Below are positions 17,509 to 27,436 of a DNA stretch of 64,000 nt, in pieces. Each line of letters starts with the position of its first letter. The first letter of the stretch is position 1. The stretch spans positions 85,210 to 149,209 of the forward strand of contig JAJQED010000016.1 in NCBI GenBank assembly GCA_021201825.1. The letters run 5' to 3'. The notes beneath the pieces are model-generated. The model worked only from the letters and a program-made list of their open reading frames with translations, had not been told where the DNA came from and did no database searches. Origin of the DNA: Alistipes sp. (GTDB taxonomy: Bacteria; Bacteroidota; Bacteroidia; Bacteroidales; Rikenellaceae). Made by a program: the position numbers and the translations under genes.

Positions 17509-20500
17509 CTATTCGGACACACAGCGTACACTCAAGCCCAGCGCACGGTTTGCCGTTTCGAACGAGTTGGAGGAACTGTTGAACGTAAAATGCATGGCAC
17601 CGTAGGCCGAACTTTCGTTACTTATGGATGACCAGTAATAACCCCGGCTGCCGCCCTCCTCGTAATTCCCCGCACTGTCAATTCGACCTGCCGCCTGGAA
17701 GAAATAAGTTTGCCCGTTTGTGGTGAAAGTCAGCCCCCCGGAGGAGTCCCAAACACGTGTCCACCCGAAATCGGTGAACGGCCCGCTTGATTCAACATTT
17801 TTGTAAGGAATCCTCCAACCGGCGGGACAGGGGTCGTAATGGGACTTGGCGCTGCCGTCTTCATCCCAAAGCTCTACATACTGGTTGTTACCCGATGTAG
17901 CGGTACTTATCCAGTCCAGGCCGTAATAGAACGTGGTAGGGTTGGATATCGCGTTCAGTATATTATCGGAAGAGGAATTGGTAGTTGTGATAAAATCTAC
18001 CTGCTTGCCTTCCTCATCCCAAACCGGGACTAATGCGTAAGGGAACGGGTCTTTGCGGCCCCATTGGTAATGCAGTCCGTAACCTCCCAATGCACCCCGG
18101 GTGTCAGTAGTCGCTCCCAGATTTATGTTCATCCAGGTATGGTTGGTGTTCACAATGGCTGAAGCATCGATATCATAATCCGTAACCCAGATATGCCAAC
18201 TCCATTTTATTTCCCCGCCCACCATGGCGGCGATCAGGGCGTTACCTTCCTGTGAACCGGGATATACCTCGATCCGGCCCGAGGAGCCGTTTCCTTTCAG
18301 GGCATAACTGCTGATCACGGAACTTGGGCCGATACCGGCGTCGGTGGTAAGCCAGATGACTTTGACTTCCACATCGTCATTGGTCCCTATAAGCTCACCC
18401 TCCAGGCTCCCGTTTGCCCATGATAAAGGTATCGAGACTCCCTCGCCGTCCGGCTGGAGTATATAGCTGTTTGCATCGCCTGGATCTTTCAAACCACGGG
18501 CAGGTTCGCCGGTAAGGGTCACCGTCTTTGTTGCCGAGCGCCCGTCATCGCCGGTATAGGTGAAAGTCAGTTCCATGGTACGGTCAGAAATCTCTCCGTC
18601 GGTGTCCTCAGCCATTTTGAAGTAAAATTCCTCCCCGGATGGTACGGCATCGCCGCTTGTGGATTGTAGGTTCGCAAGATCGCTATTGCCACCGGTTACC
18701 GCGACCGTCCATTGGGCATTGGTCGCCATGGTGAAAGATTGCATACTGCCATCCAAAGGATATGTAGCGGCGGGTTCCGCTACCAGTTCGTAATGGACCT
18801 GCCTCATTGTAAGGGTACGCACTATGGCGTCCGAGCCGTCTCCTACGACAAGGTTGGCGCGCGAATACTTTTCGATGAACGGGTCGAGGGACAGTTCGGC
18901 CGGGGTTATATCGTCCGGGTATACCGTATATTGCTTCTCACCTCCATGGATCACCGTTTCGGTGAACGGATTCAGGCGCTGGTCGAATCCAAGGCCGGTC
19001 CCGGTAGGGAAGTAGCTTACCATACATGCCTCGGTGGCCGGGGTCCATATCGCTTTTACCGTCCGGGGGACTATCCCGAGCTGGTCCCCGTAGGAGGTTA
19101 TCAGCAGGCTTTCGATAGAGGCTCCGTCTTCGTCCTGCAACTCGATACTGTATTTTTCGTTAATCCCCTGGATGACCGTTACCGTTATCCCGAGCCGGTC
19201 GGCCCGCACGGTGAAAGTGGTCGTTCTTTCTACACCCGTATCGTTCTCTTCCAGATCGAGCAATACCTCGTCCTTGGCTTCAGGTACGGTAAACCCGCCG
19301 GTGCGGAAGGTTAGCCATGATGCCGTTGCGGAATCGTCTATCCACCATCCTGCCGGTACGTCTGTCGTCACCAGAAGTAAGTTGTCGGTCGAGGCGTTCC
19401 GCGGCAGGTTGTATTCGGTCTGGCTTACGCCGAGCATATAGTCCTTGTCGAAAACCACATCCGTGATATCCCCCTCGTCCCATTCTTTGACATCGGCGTC
19501 GATGTTGACGGCCTGTGAGTCGAACGCCTCGTCCGGGGTCGGATGGCCGCTGCCATATACGTCCCGTATGTTCACGACATAGATGTGGTTCCTCAGCAGG
19601 TTCTTATAGCCCGTGACGTTCCGGTTATCGTCCCTGTTCACGAAATCCACACGGTAATAGGACGGGGTGCCGGATTCGTTGTATATACCCCCGATCACAA
19701 TACAGGTGGCGTTGGCGGCCGTGCCGTCGGACGGGGTCTCCGTCTCGAATGCATAGAGGGTGGGTATTACGGCCGTGCCGTCGGAAGCGGTCACGGTCGA
19801 TGCTGCGAGCGGCCCTTTGACCTTGCCGTTCCCGCCGGTAGGCATAGTGGGCAGCAGGGCTTTGTACTCGCTGTCGTCCCAATGGGTGGACTCCCGGTTG
19901 GGGGCGATACGCCCGGCGGTTAGATGGTTGTAAAGGTGGACGCTGGTTACGGTGAAAAGCTCGTCGGTCACCGCGTCGTCTTTCTGCACGTCCAACCTCG
20001 ATACCATGCGTATCAGAACAATTGTATTTACCGTGGACGTATTATCGTCGATGGTGACCCGCTCGGATTCTCCCCACATGGGTATAGGAGTGAACTCGGT
20101 GGCCTCGGAATGCCAAACGTCGTCCTTGGAGAATTCGAGCATTTCCAGTACCTGGTCTTTGGTGTAATCTCCGGCGGTGAGGTTCAGTTCGTCTACGCTC
20201 CTTTTTGCATTGGTTATAAGGACCAGCCTCTGCGGGTAATCCTTTTTGAGCAGGGTGACGCTGATGGTTTTATATCGGGAGCTGGTCCCGTCCGTGATGG
20301 AATATGCCAGGGCACTGTAATCGTACGGTTCGTCCCCGTCTGCAATGCTGTCGTCGGCCCGGAACGAGAGGACGTATGCCGATTTTATAAGGTTCTCGTC
20401 AACCGTGGCCGTACCGTCCGAGTAGCTGGCCGGTACCCTGATGGAAAACGTTACGTTGGTTTCGCTCCGGCTATCGGGAACCGTGTCCACCGTCGTGTTG

Positions 20501-20568
20501 TCCCGGGTACATCCCGCCGCTGAAAATAAAAGTATGGATAAAAAAAATAACAGAAATCGGATCGGCAT
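17509..20568 (-). CDS. Fimbrillin-like surface lipoprotein with BACON-type and FISUMP C-terminal domains
   Basis: A 1019-residue lipoprotein; the start chosen gives MPIRFLLFFLSILLFSAAGC with the lipobox Cys at residue 20. The N-terminal 330 residues resemble FimA/Mfa-type fimbrillins (IPMWGESERV and a VLIRMVSRLDV region). A BACON-like Ig domain follows (about residues 380-470), then further beta domains. The last 230 residues match the FISUMP/C-type-lectin-like fold (TWMNINLGA, GLHYQWGRKDPFPY, YDPCPAGWRIP, GYYWSS, LGLSVRCVSE). This is the layout of pilus-tip adhesins in Bacteroidales. The ligand is unknown. A TAAAGTTA-rich leader precedes it. Confidence 0.7.
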   Translation of the reverse strand: MPIRFLLFFLSILLFSAAGCTRDNTTVDTVPDSRSETNVTFSIRVPASYSDGTATVDENLIKSAYVLSFRADDSIADGDEPYDYSALAYSITDGTSSRYKTISVTLLKKDYPQRLVLITNAKRSVDELNLTAGDYTKDQVLEMLEFSKDDVWHSEATEFTPIPMWGESERVTIDDNTSTVNTIVLIRMVSRLDVQKDDAVTDELFTVTSVHLYNHLTAGRIAPNRESTHWDDSEYKALLPTMPTGGNGKVKGPLAASTVTASDGTAVIPTLYAFETETPSDGTAANATCIVIGGIYNESGTPSYYRVDFVNRDDNRNVTGYKNLLRNHIYVVNIRDVYGSGHPTPDEAFDSQAVNIDADVKEWDEGDITDVVFDKDYMLGVSQTEYNLPRNASTDNLLLVTTDVPAGWWIDDSATASWLTFRTGGFTVPEAKDEVLLDLEENDTGVERTTTFTVRADRLGITVTVIQGINEKYSIELQDEDGASIESLLITSYGDQLGIVPRTVKAIWTPATEACMVSYFPTGTGLGFDQRLNPFTETVIHGGEKQYTVYPDDITPAELSLDPFIEKYSRANLVVGDGSDAIVRTLTMRQVHYELVAEPAATYPLDGSMQSFTMATNAQWTVAVTGGNSDLANLQSTSGDAVPSGEEFYFKMAEDTDGEISDRTMELTFTYTGDDGRSATKTVTLTGEPARGLKDPGDANSYILQPDGEGVSIPLSWANGSLEGELIGTNDDVEVKVIWLTTDAGIGPSSVISSYALKGNGSSGRIEVYPGSQEGNALIAAMVGGEIKWSWHIWVTDYDIDASAIVNTNHTWMNINLGATTDTRGALGGYGLHYQWGRKDPFPYALVPVWDEEGKQVDFITTTNSSSDNILNAISNPTTFYYGLDWISTATSGNNQYVELWDEDGSAKSHYDPCPAGWRIPYKNVESSGPFTDFGWTRVWDSSGGLTFTTNGQTYFFQAAGRIDSAGNYEEGGSRGYYWSSISNESSAYGAMHFTFNSSSNSFETANRALGLSVRCVSE

Positions 20569-20808
20569 ATTTTTATAATTTATTTTATACTGCATGCCGT
20601 TATTGTAAAAACGGCTTTTTTGATAAAATATTAAATTAAATTTTTAATAAATATAAGGTGTAACTTTAGCAGTTATCCCTCAATAAACCTGCCATAAAAG
20701 GGGTTTTTTATCAACCGGTCGGGAAGTGCCGTTCTTTTGCGGGTCGACCCGGAGATGCTTACGGGTAAGCAATTGCAACGGGCAAAAAAATTGCATTCGT
20801 ATAGGCCT

Positions 20809-22647
20809 ATGAAATACACAGCCTGTATATTTACTACTGTCGTTTTCCTGTCGTGTCTTGTCACCCCGCTTCCGGAAAAAACCGTGGCGGTGCCGCCCGA
20901 ATACGGGACGATAACAGTGCGGGGGGACCTGCGCATCCGTATCGACCGTAGCGTAAAAGCCCTGATCGCCGATACAGGCCGGCCGGCCGCTGTATTCCGA
21001 TCGGACAGTTTACCCGGTATAGCCTACCGGGCAGGCGATGCGCTTCTGGGTTTCACCTTGATGGCCGATTCGGTGGGCAGGGCCAAGGATCTGGCGGCGC
21101 AGCTGTTTGCCCTGATACCCGGTGCCTTTGCCGGGACCGGGTATGGAGATGCGACGGACAGCCTGCTGCTCGACGAACGCCACTTAGCCGCTTACGGCCG
21201 GCTTATCCGGGGACTGTGTGAATATTACCGCAGGTACGGCGACAGTGAGGCGCTGGATTTGGCGATGCAAATTTGCGACAGCCTTATCCTGCCGCACATT
21301 GACCGGATACGGGATTATCCCCCGGCCGACGTTCCCCGTATCAATGTATATTTCGAAGAAGTCGACAGCCTTGCCCCGGGTGCCGACACGACCGTCCTGA
21401 AAGAAATCCCCGGCGAGGCGGTACATACAGCCGACTGGATACTCTCTCCCCGTTACGGGGATATCTTCGGACTTATAGAACCGCTCGCCCAGCTTAACGG
21501 CTACCTGCCCGATGCCGGCGTCGCCGCGGTACTCGAGGTGCTCGTGCCGATATACCTCGATGCGATGGACGATTACCCGGGCCGGGGAACGTTTCCCTAC
21601 CTGTCCGCCATCCGGGGATTGCTCCGTTACGGAAAACAGGAGGACGGGAATAACTATTTGCAGGAGGCCGAACGGGCCTGGGAACTTTTCACGGGCAGCT
21701 CGCTGAACGATATGTACGGCAGCGGACGCACTACTCCGGAGGGATACGGTATAGTTTGCCCCGACGATGCCTCACAAGCTTACATTGCCGCTTTTTGCCT
21801 ATGGGACGCCAGCGGCAAAGGAGATTATTTACAGTTGGCCGAGAATATTTGGTACAACTCCATTGCACCGTCCCAAATGCCGGACGGACGGTTTTCATGC
21901 CTGCTGTCGGATACCATAGACGGACGGTTGTCCCGTTATACCGGGGATGTCTACGGGGGAACGGTGCCGTGGGTGGAGGCCCTGCCGTTCGCGGCGGAGC
22001 ATTCCTATTACGTCAAAGATAATAAAGTGCTGATACTCCTTTACGGGGACGGGGAGATCTGGCTCGAGGAGAAAGGGATCCGGCTGGTACAGACTACCGC
22101 CTATCCGCTCGACAGCATTATACGGCTGGAAGTGGTACAGGCGCCCAAACGGGGCATCGGGATCCAGCTATACTTCCCCACTTATATGACCGCCAAATCC
22201 CTTAAACGGGACAGCACCGAGAGGGTTACCGGCACGGTCAATAACGTAGGCCTTTTGGAGATGCGGGAGGTATACCGCCAGGGGGACGTACTGGAATTCC
22301 AATATTACTTCACCCCCAAATGGGTGCCGGCGACCGGGGACGGTTCGGAGGACGGCGACCTGTATAAGGCGGCACACGGGCCGCTGCTGCTCGGTTACCA
22401 CAATGAGAGTATGTTGTGGCTCCAGCGGGGTGTTCCCATCACGGGGAACGGGGACGGCAGTTATTTCCTGGACCCGGGATATACCTATACGCAGGATACG
22501 GTTTCGGGGAAAACGATGGTCAGCCAGATAGCCATTCCCGACCCATACCACCCGCCAGTATTGCATCCTGTATACGTCCCGATGGAAAGATACGGTAGCG
22601 GGGATATATTACCAGAGTACTACCTTTTCCGCATCGGCAGGGAGTGA
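20809..22647 (+). CDS. GH127/DUF1680-like lipoprotein, probably not an intact arabinofuranosidase
   Basis: A 612-residue protein; the start chosen gives MKYTACIFTTVVFLSC, a lipoprotein-type signal. An alpha-helical repeat region (RLIRGLCEYYRRYGD, RGLLRYGKQEDG, LAENIWYNSI) is followed by beta domains with LVQTTAYPLDS and GPLLLGYHN, the layout of GH127 beta-L-arabinofuranosidases. Those enzymes need Glu-x-Cys and a Cys-Cys pair for zinc and catalysis. Here the first site reads IVC and the pair is absent from the YGGTVPWVEAL region. It may therefore bind or act differently. The stop overlaps the convergent dsbD gene by 39 bases. Confidence 0.5.
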   Translation: MKYTACIFTTVVFLSCLVTPLPEKTVAVPPEYGTITVRGDLRIRIDRSVKALIADTGRPAAVFRSDSLPGIAYRAGDALLGFTLMADSVGRAKDLAAQLFALIPGAFAGTGYGDATDSLLLDERHLAAYGRLIRGLCEYYRRYGDSEALDLAMQICDSLILPHIDRIRDYPPADVPRINVYFEEVDSLAPGADTTVLKEIPGEAVHTADWILSPRYGDIFGLIEPLAQLNGYLPDAGVAAVLEVLVPIYLDAMDDYPGRGTFPYLSAIRGLLRYGKQEDGNNYLQEAERAWELFTGSSLNDMYGSGRTTPEGYGIVCPDDASQAYIAAFCLWDASGKGDYLQLAENIWYNSIAPSQMPDGRFSCLLSDTIDGRLSRYTGDVYGGTVPWVEALPFAAEHSYYVKDNKVLILLYGDGEIWLEEKGIRLVQTTAYPLDSIIRLEVVQAPKRGIGIQLYFPTYMTAKSLKRDSTERVTGTVNNVGLLEMREVYRQGDVLEFQYYFTPKWVPATGDGSEDGDLYKAAHGPLLLGYHNESMLWLQRGVPITGNGDGSYFLDPGYTYTQDTVSGKTMVSQIAIPDPYHPPVLHPVYVPMERYGSGDILPEYYLFRIGRE

Positions 22648-24762
22648 TCCCCCGGCCCGGTATTTTTCAATACCCCCTTTGAGGAATGATATGAAACCGT
22701 CGATGCTGAGGTCATAGCCGCGCGGTCCGGCAAGTATTTCCCCGCCCCGGCCCTGGATTATATATATTGGCTGGGCATTGGTGCCGTATAACTGCAATGC
22801 CTTATAGGCGTTGATCTTTCCCAATCCTTTGAGCACCCGGCCCTTGTCGGTCGTGACCCACCGCTCTTCGGGCAGGGTCTTTTTATCGTCGACATATAGG
22901 GCGACGATCACGAACTCGTCCCGCAGCAGTTCCAATACCCGTGGGTCGGACCATACCCGCGCTTCCATCTCCCGGCAGTTTACGCAACCGTGGCCCGTTA
23001 GGTCAACGAAGAGCGGTTTGCCGACTTTGTCCGCATAAGCCTGGGCCTCGTCCAAATCGAAGAACCCCTGCAGGCCATGGGGCAGGTGGAGGAAGTCGCT
23101 GTACAGCGGAGCGTCGTTATCGATATCCAGTTTGTCCTGTGCAGGTGCCGCGGTGCCCCCTGCAATAAAATCCTGAGTGTGCATGGGCGGCAGGTATCCC
23201 GAGAGGCCCTTGAGTGGTGCACCGAACAAACCGGGAATCATATAGACGACGAAAGTGAACGTGGCGATGACCAGCATCAGCCGCCCGACCCCGATGTATT
23301 TAAGGTCGCTGTCATGCCGGAACTTTATCTTCCCGAGCAGGTAGAATCCCATCAGGGAGAATACCACGATCCAGATAGCCAGGTAGATTTCGCGGTCCAA
23401 CAGGCCCCAATGGTATGTCTGGTCCGCTATGCTGAGGAATTTCAATCCGAGGGCCACTTCCACGAACCCGAGGACCACCTTGACCGAATTGAGCCACCCT
23501 CCGCTGCGGGGAAGTTTCTCGAGCAGGGACGGGAAGAATGCGAAGAAAGTGAAAGGCAGGGCGAATATTATCGAGTAGGTAAGGATGGCGATTATGGGCC
23601 GCAACCAGTTGCCGCCGGAAGTAGCCTCCGTGAGGGCGCTCCCGACGATAGGAACCGTACATGAGAACGATACCAACACGAGGGTAAGTGCCATAAAGAA
23701 GATGCCGCCCACACCGCCGCACTCCGACTTGCTGTCGGTCTTTGTCACCATCCAACTCGGCAGGGTCAGTTCGAACGCCCCGAAGAACGAGGCGGCGAAG
23801 AACATGAATATCAGGAAGAACAATACGTTCGGCAACCAATGTGTGGAGAGCCAGTTGAAAATATCCGAGGTCACCGTATCCCCGCCGACTACTCGGGTGA
23901 TAAGGATGATGGCCGCGATGGGGATCGTATATATCGCCACAATGAAAATACCGTACATGGTAGCGCGGAACCTGCCAACGGCCCTGGACTGTCCGTCTTT
24001 CATGAAGAACGATACGGTCATCGGGATCATCGGGAATACGCACGGGGTGAATATGGCAAGCAGGGCCCATTTCATGGCGGCAAGTATGACCGACCAGAGC
24101 GAACCGCCGAGGGGATCTTTAGCCGCACGCACGGACTCTGCCGGCCCGTTATCTTCGATGATGATCTCACCGTACGTGTGTGCTTCAAGTTCCGGTTCAG
24201 TATCTACCTCATCGGTTAAGGCGGCCTCTGCTGACTCCCCATTTTCATTTTTAGGGTCTGTCGCGACGTTAGTGGCCGGGATGTCCGTGGTTCCATTTTG
24301 CAGTGCCGGGCGGGTCAGTAATACCTCGAACTCGTGATCGTCCGGCGGCAGGCAGGTATCGTCGTTACAGACCATCCACGAAACTTCCCCGCGAAGAACG
24401 GCATTGTCGGCCGTTAACCTGACCCGTTGTTCGAATACGGCGCGGCCCTCGAAATAGCCTATCTCCATATCGAAGATCTCATCGTACTTGCGCACCGATT
24501 TGGTAACTTCCCGCACCTTGCCGTCAATCTCCAGTCCCTGCGTACCGGTATATTCGAATTCCGTATGGTTGGGCCCCATTTCATAGGGCCGGGTGTCGTA
24601 CATATGCCATCCGGGAGCGATATCGGCCGTGAAGAGGACCTTAGCCGTACCGTCCGTACCGTATTCTACCGAGGTGGACCATTTCACGGTCTCCTGCGCC
24701 AGGGCGGCAAATCCCAGCAGAAATAGGTTTAAAGCGAGGAGGGTTAACCTGAAAAAACGCAT
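22609..24762 (-). CDS. dsbD: Thiol:disulfide interchange protein DsbD
   Basis: A 717-residue inner-membrane protein in three parts. A periplasmic alpha domain follows the signal peptide and carries CNDDTCLPP near residue 135. The eight-helix beta domain has the redox cysteines in AIFTPCVFPMIP and SFSCTVPIVG. The C-terminal thioredoxin-like gamma domain has GHGCVNCREME. It carries reducing power from cytoplasmic thioredoxin to periplasmic proteins, which fits the nearby cytochrome c maturation genes. A TACCTTTG -7 element is present on this strand at 24786-24793. Confidence 0.93.
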   Translation of the reverse strand: MRFFRLTLLALNLFLLGFAALAQETVKWSTSVEYGTDGTAKVLFTADIAPGWHMYDTRPYEMGPNHTEFEYTGTQGLEIDGKVREVTKSVRKYDEIFDMEIGYFEGRAVFEQRVRLTADNAVLRGEVSWMVCNDDTCLPPDDHEFEVLLTRPALQNGTTDIPATNVATDPKNENGESAEAALTDEVDTEPELEAHTYGEIIIEDNGPAESVRAAKDPLGGSLWSVILAAMKWALLAIFTPCVFPMIPMTVSFFMKDGQSRAVGRFRATMYGIFIVAIYTIPIAAIILITRVVGGDTVTSDIFNWLSTHWLPNVLFFLIFMFFAASFFGAFELTLPSWMVTKTDSKSECGGVGGIFFMALTLVLVSFSCTVPIVGSALTEATSGGNWLRPIIAILTYSIIFALPFTFFAFFPSLLEKLPRSGGWLNSVKVVLGFVEVALGLKFLSIADQTYHWGLLDREIYLAIWIVVFSLMGFYLLGKIKFRHDSDLKYIGVGRLMLVIATFTFVVYMIPGLFGAPLKGLSGYLPPMHTQDFIAGGTAAPAQDKLDIDNDAPLYSDFLHLPHGLQGFFDLDEAQAYADKVGKPLFVDLTGHGCVNCREMEARVWSDPRVLELLRDEFVIVALYVDDKKTLPEERWVTTDKGRVLKGLGKINAYKALQLYGTNAQPIYIIQGRGGEILAGPRGYDLSIDGFISFLKGGIEKYRAGGSLPADAEKVVLW

Positions 24763-24892
24763 CTTGGTTCGTTTTGGATTTTCCGCAAAGGTAAGGATTT
24801 AAATAAAATGCCGGCGACACTGGTCGGGGCCCCTGCCGTGTTATAAAATCGTAAAGCCCCGGTAATTTGGGACACAACCCGGGTTAATTGAC

Positions 24893-24940
24893 TATCTTTG
24901 CACGGAATAAAACCGTCCGGCATGATTTTTACGCCGGACG
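24893..24940 (+). promoter_or_regulatory. rnr promoter -7 element and leader hairpin
   Basis: TATCTTTG at 24893-24900 matches the Bacteroidota -7 consensus. About 14 bases later the leader forms an 8-bp hairpin (CGTCCGGC and complement, 24914-24940) that ends 15 bases before the rnr start and could affect translation. A TTTG lies 23 bases before the -7 element, slightly too far for the usual -33 spacing. Confidence 0.6.
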
Positions 24941-24955
24941 CCGAAGTGAAAGTTT

Positions 24956-27229
24956 ATGGCAAAGAAGAAGAAAATAAATAAGAACGCCCCCAAAACCGCC
25001 TCGCGCCGGGGCCGCACTACCGACCGTTCTGCCGTTATCGGCGAGCTGTTCCGCCTGTTCCCCACAAAGCGTTATACCGTTAAATCGCTTGCGGCCGCCA
25101 GCGGCGGAGCCGATACCGAGGGGCGCCAGGAAACCGGCCAGATAGTCCGCGGCATGGTGGACGAGGGAACAGTACAGTCGCTCGGCGGCGGCAAGTACCG
25201 GCTGAGCTCCTCGGCACAGAAGACCGTGGAGGGTATCGTAGATATGCTTGCCAGCGGGTCGGCCTATATAAAGGTAGAGGGCGAGGACAAAGATACGTTC
25301 GTGGATGCCCGCAACGCGGGACATGCCATGCACGGGGACCGTGTGAAATTCGTTACCACACGCGTTAAACGCAACGGGGTCCCCGAGGGTGAGATCGTAG
25401 AAATAGTATCGCGTAGTGAGAAAGGTTATGTGGGCGTAATACAGGTCGAGGAGGGTAAGAATTACGGGTTTGTCAAAGTCGACAGCCGTAAGGTGCCGGT
25501 AGATATTTTCGTCCACTTTAAAGAGGGGCAGAGGGTTGCGAACAACGAGAAAGTAATGGTCCGCATACTGGATTGGCCGGACGGCAGCAAAAGCCCCCAG
25601 GGGGAGATCGTGCAGGCGTTCGGGATGTCGGGTGACAATAACACCGAAATGCACGCCATCCTGGCGGAATACGACCTGCCTTACCATTTCGACAAGGAGG
25701 TACTGGATGCCGCCGAAGCCATCCCGGGGGAGATCAAGCCCCGCGACTATATCGAGAGGCGGGATATGAGGAATATCCCCACGTTCACCATCGACCCGGC
25801 GGATGCAAAGGATTTCGACGATGCGCTGTCGGTCCGCAAATTGGTGAACGGCTCTTGGGAGGTCGGGGTGCATATCGCCGACGTGACCCATTACGTGACA
25901 CCCGGGACCATCGTGGATACGGAGGGGCAGAACCGGGCCACATCGGTTTACCTGGTGGACCGTACCGTCCCTATGCTTCCCGAACGGCTTTCCAACGAAT
26001 TGTGTTCGCTCCGGCCCAACGAAGAGAAACTTACGTTCTCCGCCGTGTTCGAACTGGACGACCAAGCCAATATCTTACAGCAATGGCTCGGCCGGACGGT
26101 GATCCTGTCCGACCGCCGCTTCTCGTACGAGGAGGCCCAGCAGGTGATAGAAACGGGAGAGGGAGATTACAAGGAGGAAATACTCACCCTGCACCGTCTG
26201 GCGCAAACCCTGCGGGCGGAACGCTTCAGAAGCGGTTCTATCTCTTTCGAGCGTGAAGAAGCCAAATTCAGGCTGGACGAGAACGGTAAACCGATCGGCG
26301 TGTATTTCAAGGAGCAGAAAGAATCCAACCAGCTGATCGAGGAGTTCATGCTGCTGGCCAATAAGAAAGTAGCGGAATTCGTCGGAAAAAAGCGGGGCAA
26401 GGGGGCCAATGCGGAGCGGACATTCGTCTACCGTGTGCATGACGAGCCTAATCCGGATAAGCTTTCGACGTTCCGTACGTTTATTTCCCGCTTCGGTTAT
26501 AATTTCAAGGCCGAGGGCGGTAAGGCAGTCGCTAAGGAGATGAACCGACTCATGGGCAAAATAAAGGGCAAGAGCGAGGAGAACGTGGTTTCGACCCTTG
26601 CCATCCGCACGATGGCAAAGGCATATTACTCAACGGACAATATCGGCCATTACGGTCTGGCGTTCGATTACTACACGCATTTCACTTCGCCTATCCGCCG
26701 GTACCCGGATATGATGGTACACCGTCTGCTGGCCCATTACCTTGCCGGCGGCAAGTCGGAGGATAAGACCTACTACGAGGGGTTATGCGAGCATTCGTCC
26801 GACATGGAGGTGCGCGCGGCTGAAGCCGAACGGGCGTCCATCAAATACAAAATGGTCGAGTTCATGACCGAACGGGTGGGACAGGAGTTCGACGGCAATA
26901 TTTCGGGTATTACCGAATGGGGAATGTACGTCGAACTGGAACAGACCCATATCGAGGGCATGGTATCCCTGCGGGATATGACCGACGATTTCTATGTCTA
27001 TTATGAGGAGGACTATGCGATCGTGGGCCGGTCTAACCACCGCCGTTTTACCCTTGGCGACAAGGTGCGTATCCGTGTCGAACGGGCCGACCTGGCCAAA
27101 CGGCAGATCGACTTCTCGCTGGTCGCCTCCTATGATTTTAAAACCGGCAATGCTACTCCCGTTGTAGACGATCTGGATACCCGTCAGGCAAAACCGGTCC
27201 GGTATCGAGCCGGAAGCAGGAAAAAATAG
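24956..27229 (+). CDS. rnr: Ribonuclease R
   Basis: A 757-residue 3'-5' exoribonuclease of the RNB family. A Lys-rich N-terminus and winged-helix part is followed by cold-shock domains (YGFVKVDSRKVPVDIFVHF), the RNB catalytic centre with its Asp cluster (TIDPADAKDFDDALSV near residue 280) and a C-terminal S1 domain (GMYVELEQTHIEGMV). Residues HFTSPIRRYPD are the conserved RNB end motif. It degrades structured RNA and takes part in rRNA quality control. A rho-independent terminator follows. Confidence 0.96.
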   Translation: MAKKKKINKNAPKTASRRGRTTDRSAVIGELFRLFPTKRYTVKSLAAASGGADTEGRQETGQIVRGMVDEGTVQSLGGGKYRLSSSAQKTVEGIVDMLASGSAYIKVEGEDKDTFVDARNAGHAMHGDRVKFVTTRVKRNGVPEGEIVEIVSRSEKGYVGVIQVEEGKNYGFVKVDSRKVPVDIFVHFKEGQRVANNEKVMVRILDWPDGSKSPQGEIVQAFGMSGDNNTEMHAILAEYDLPYHFDKEVLDAAEAIPGEIKPRDYIERRDMRNIPTFTIDPADAKDFDDALSVRKLVNGSWEVGVHIADVTHYVTPGTIVDTEGQNRATSVYLVDRTVPMLPERLSNELCSLRPNEEKLTFSAVFELDDQANILQQWLGRTVILSDRRFSYEEAQQVIETGEGDYKEEILTLHRLAQTLRAERFRSGSISFEREEAKFRLDENGKPIGVYFKEQKESNQLIEEFMLLANKKVAEFVGKKRGKGANAERTFVYRVHDEPNPDKLSTFRTFISRFGYNFKAEGGKAVAKEMNRLMGKIKGKSEENVVSTLAIRTMAKAYYSTDNIGHYGLAFDYYTHFTSPIRRYPDMMVHRLLAHYLAGGKSEDKTYYEGLCEHSSDMEVRAAEAERASIKYKMVEFMTERVGQEFDGNISGITEWGMYVELEQTHIEGMVSLRDMTDDFYVYYEEDYAIVGRSNHRRFTLGDKVRIRVERADLAKRQIDFSLVASYDFKTGNATPVVDDLDTRQAKPVRYRAGSRKK

Positions 27230-27250
27230 GAAAAATATTTCTTCGGGAAA

Positions 27251-27279
27251 GCCTCTGCATCCAGTGCAGGGGCTTTTTT
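27251..27279 (+). terminator. Intrinsic terminator of rnr
   Basis: A 9-bp stem (GCCTCTGCA / TGCAGGGGC, one G-T pair) with a 5-base loop and six T follows the rnr stop by 21 bases. Confidence 0.85.
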
Positions 27280-27436
27280 GTTCAATCTTTATCCGGGATA
27301 TGTGTTTCATTTTAAAATTTTAGGGTGGGTCGCCGGTCGCCCGGCTTCAATTTTTTAGCGCCGGGCGGGCGATAGGAACGGATTTTGTAACTGATGATGG
27401 AGTTTGACTTGTAAAACCTTTTTAACAGATAAGAAA

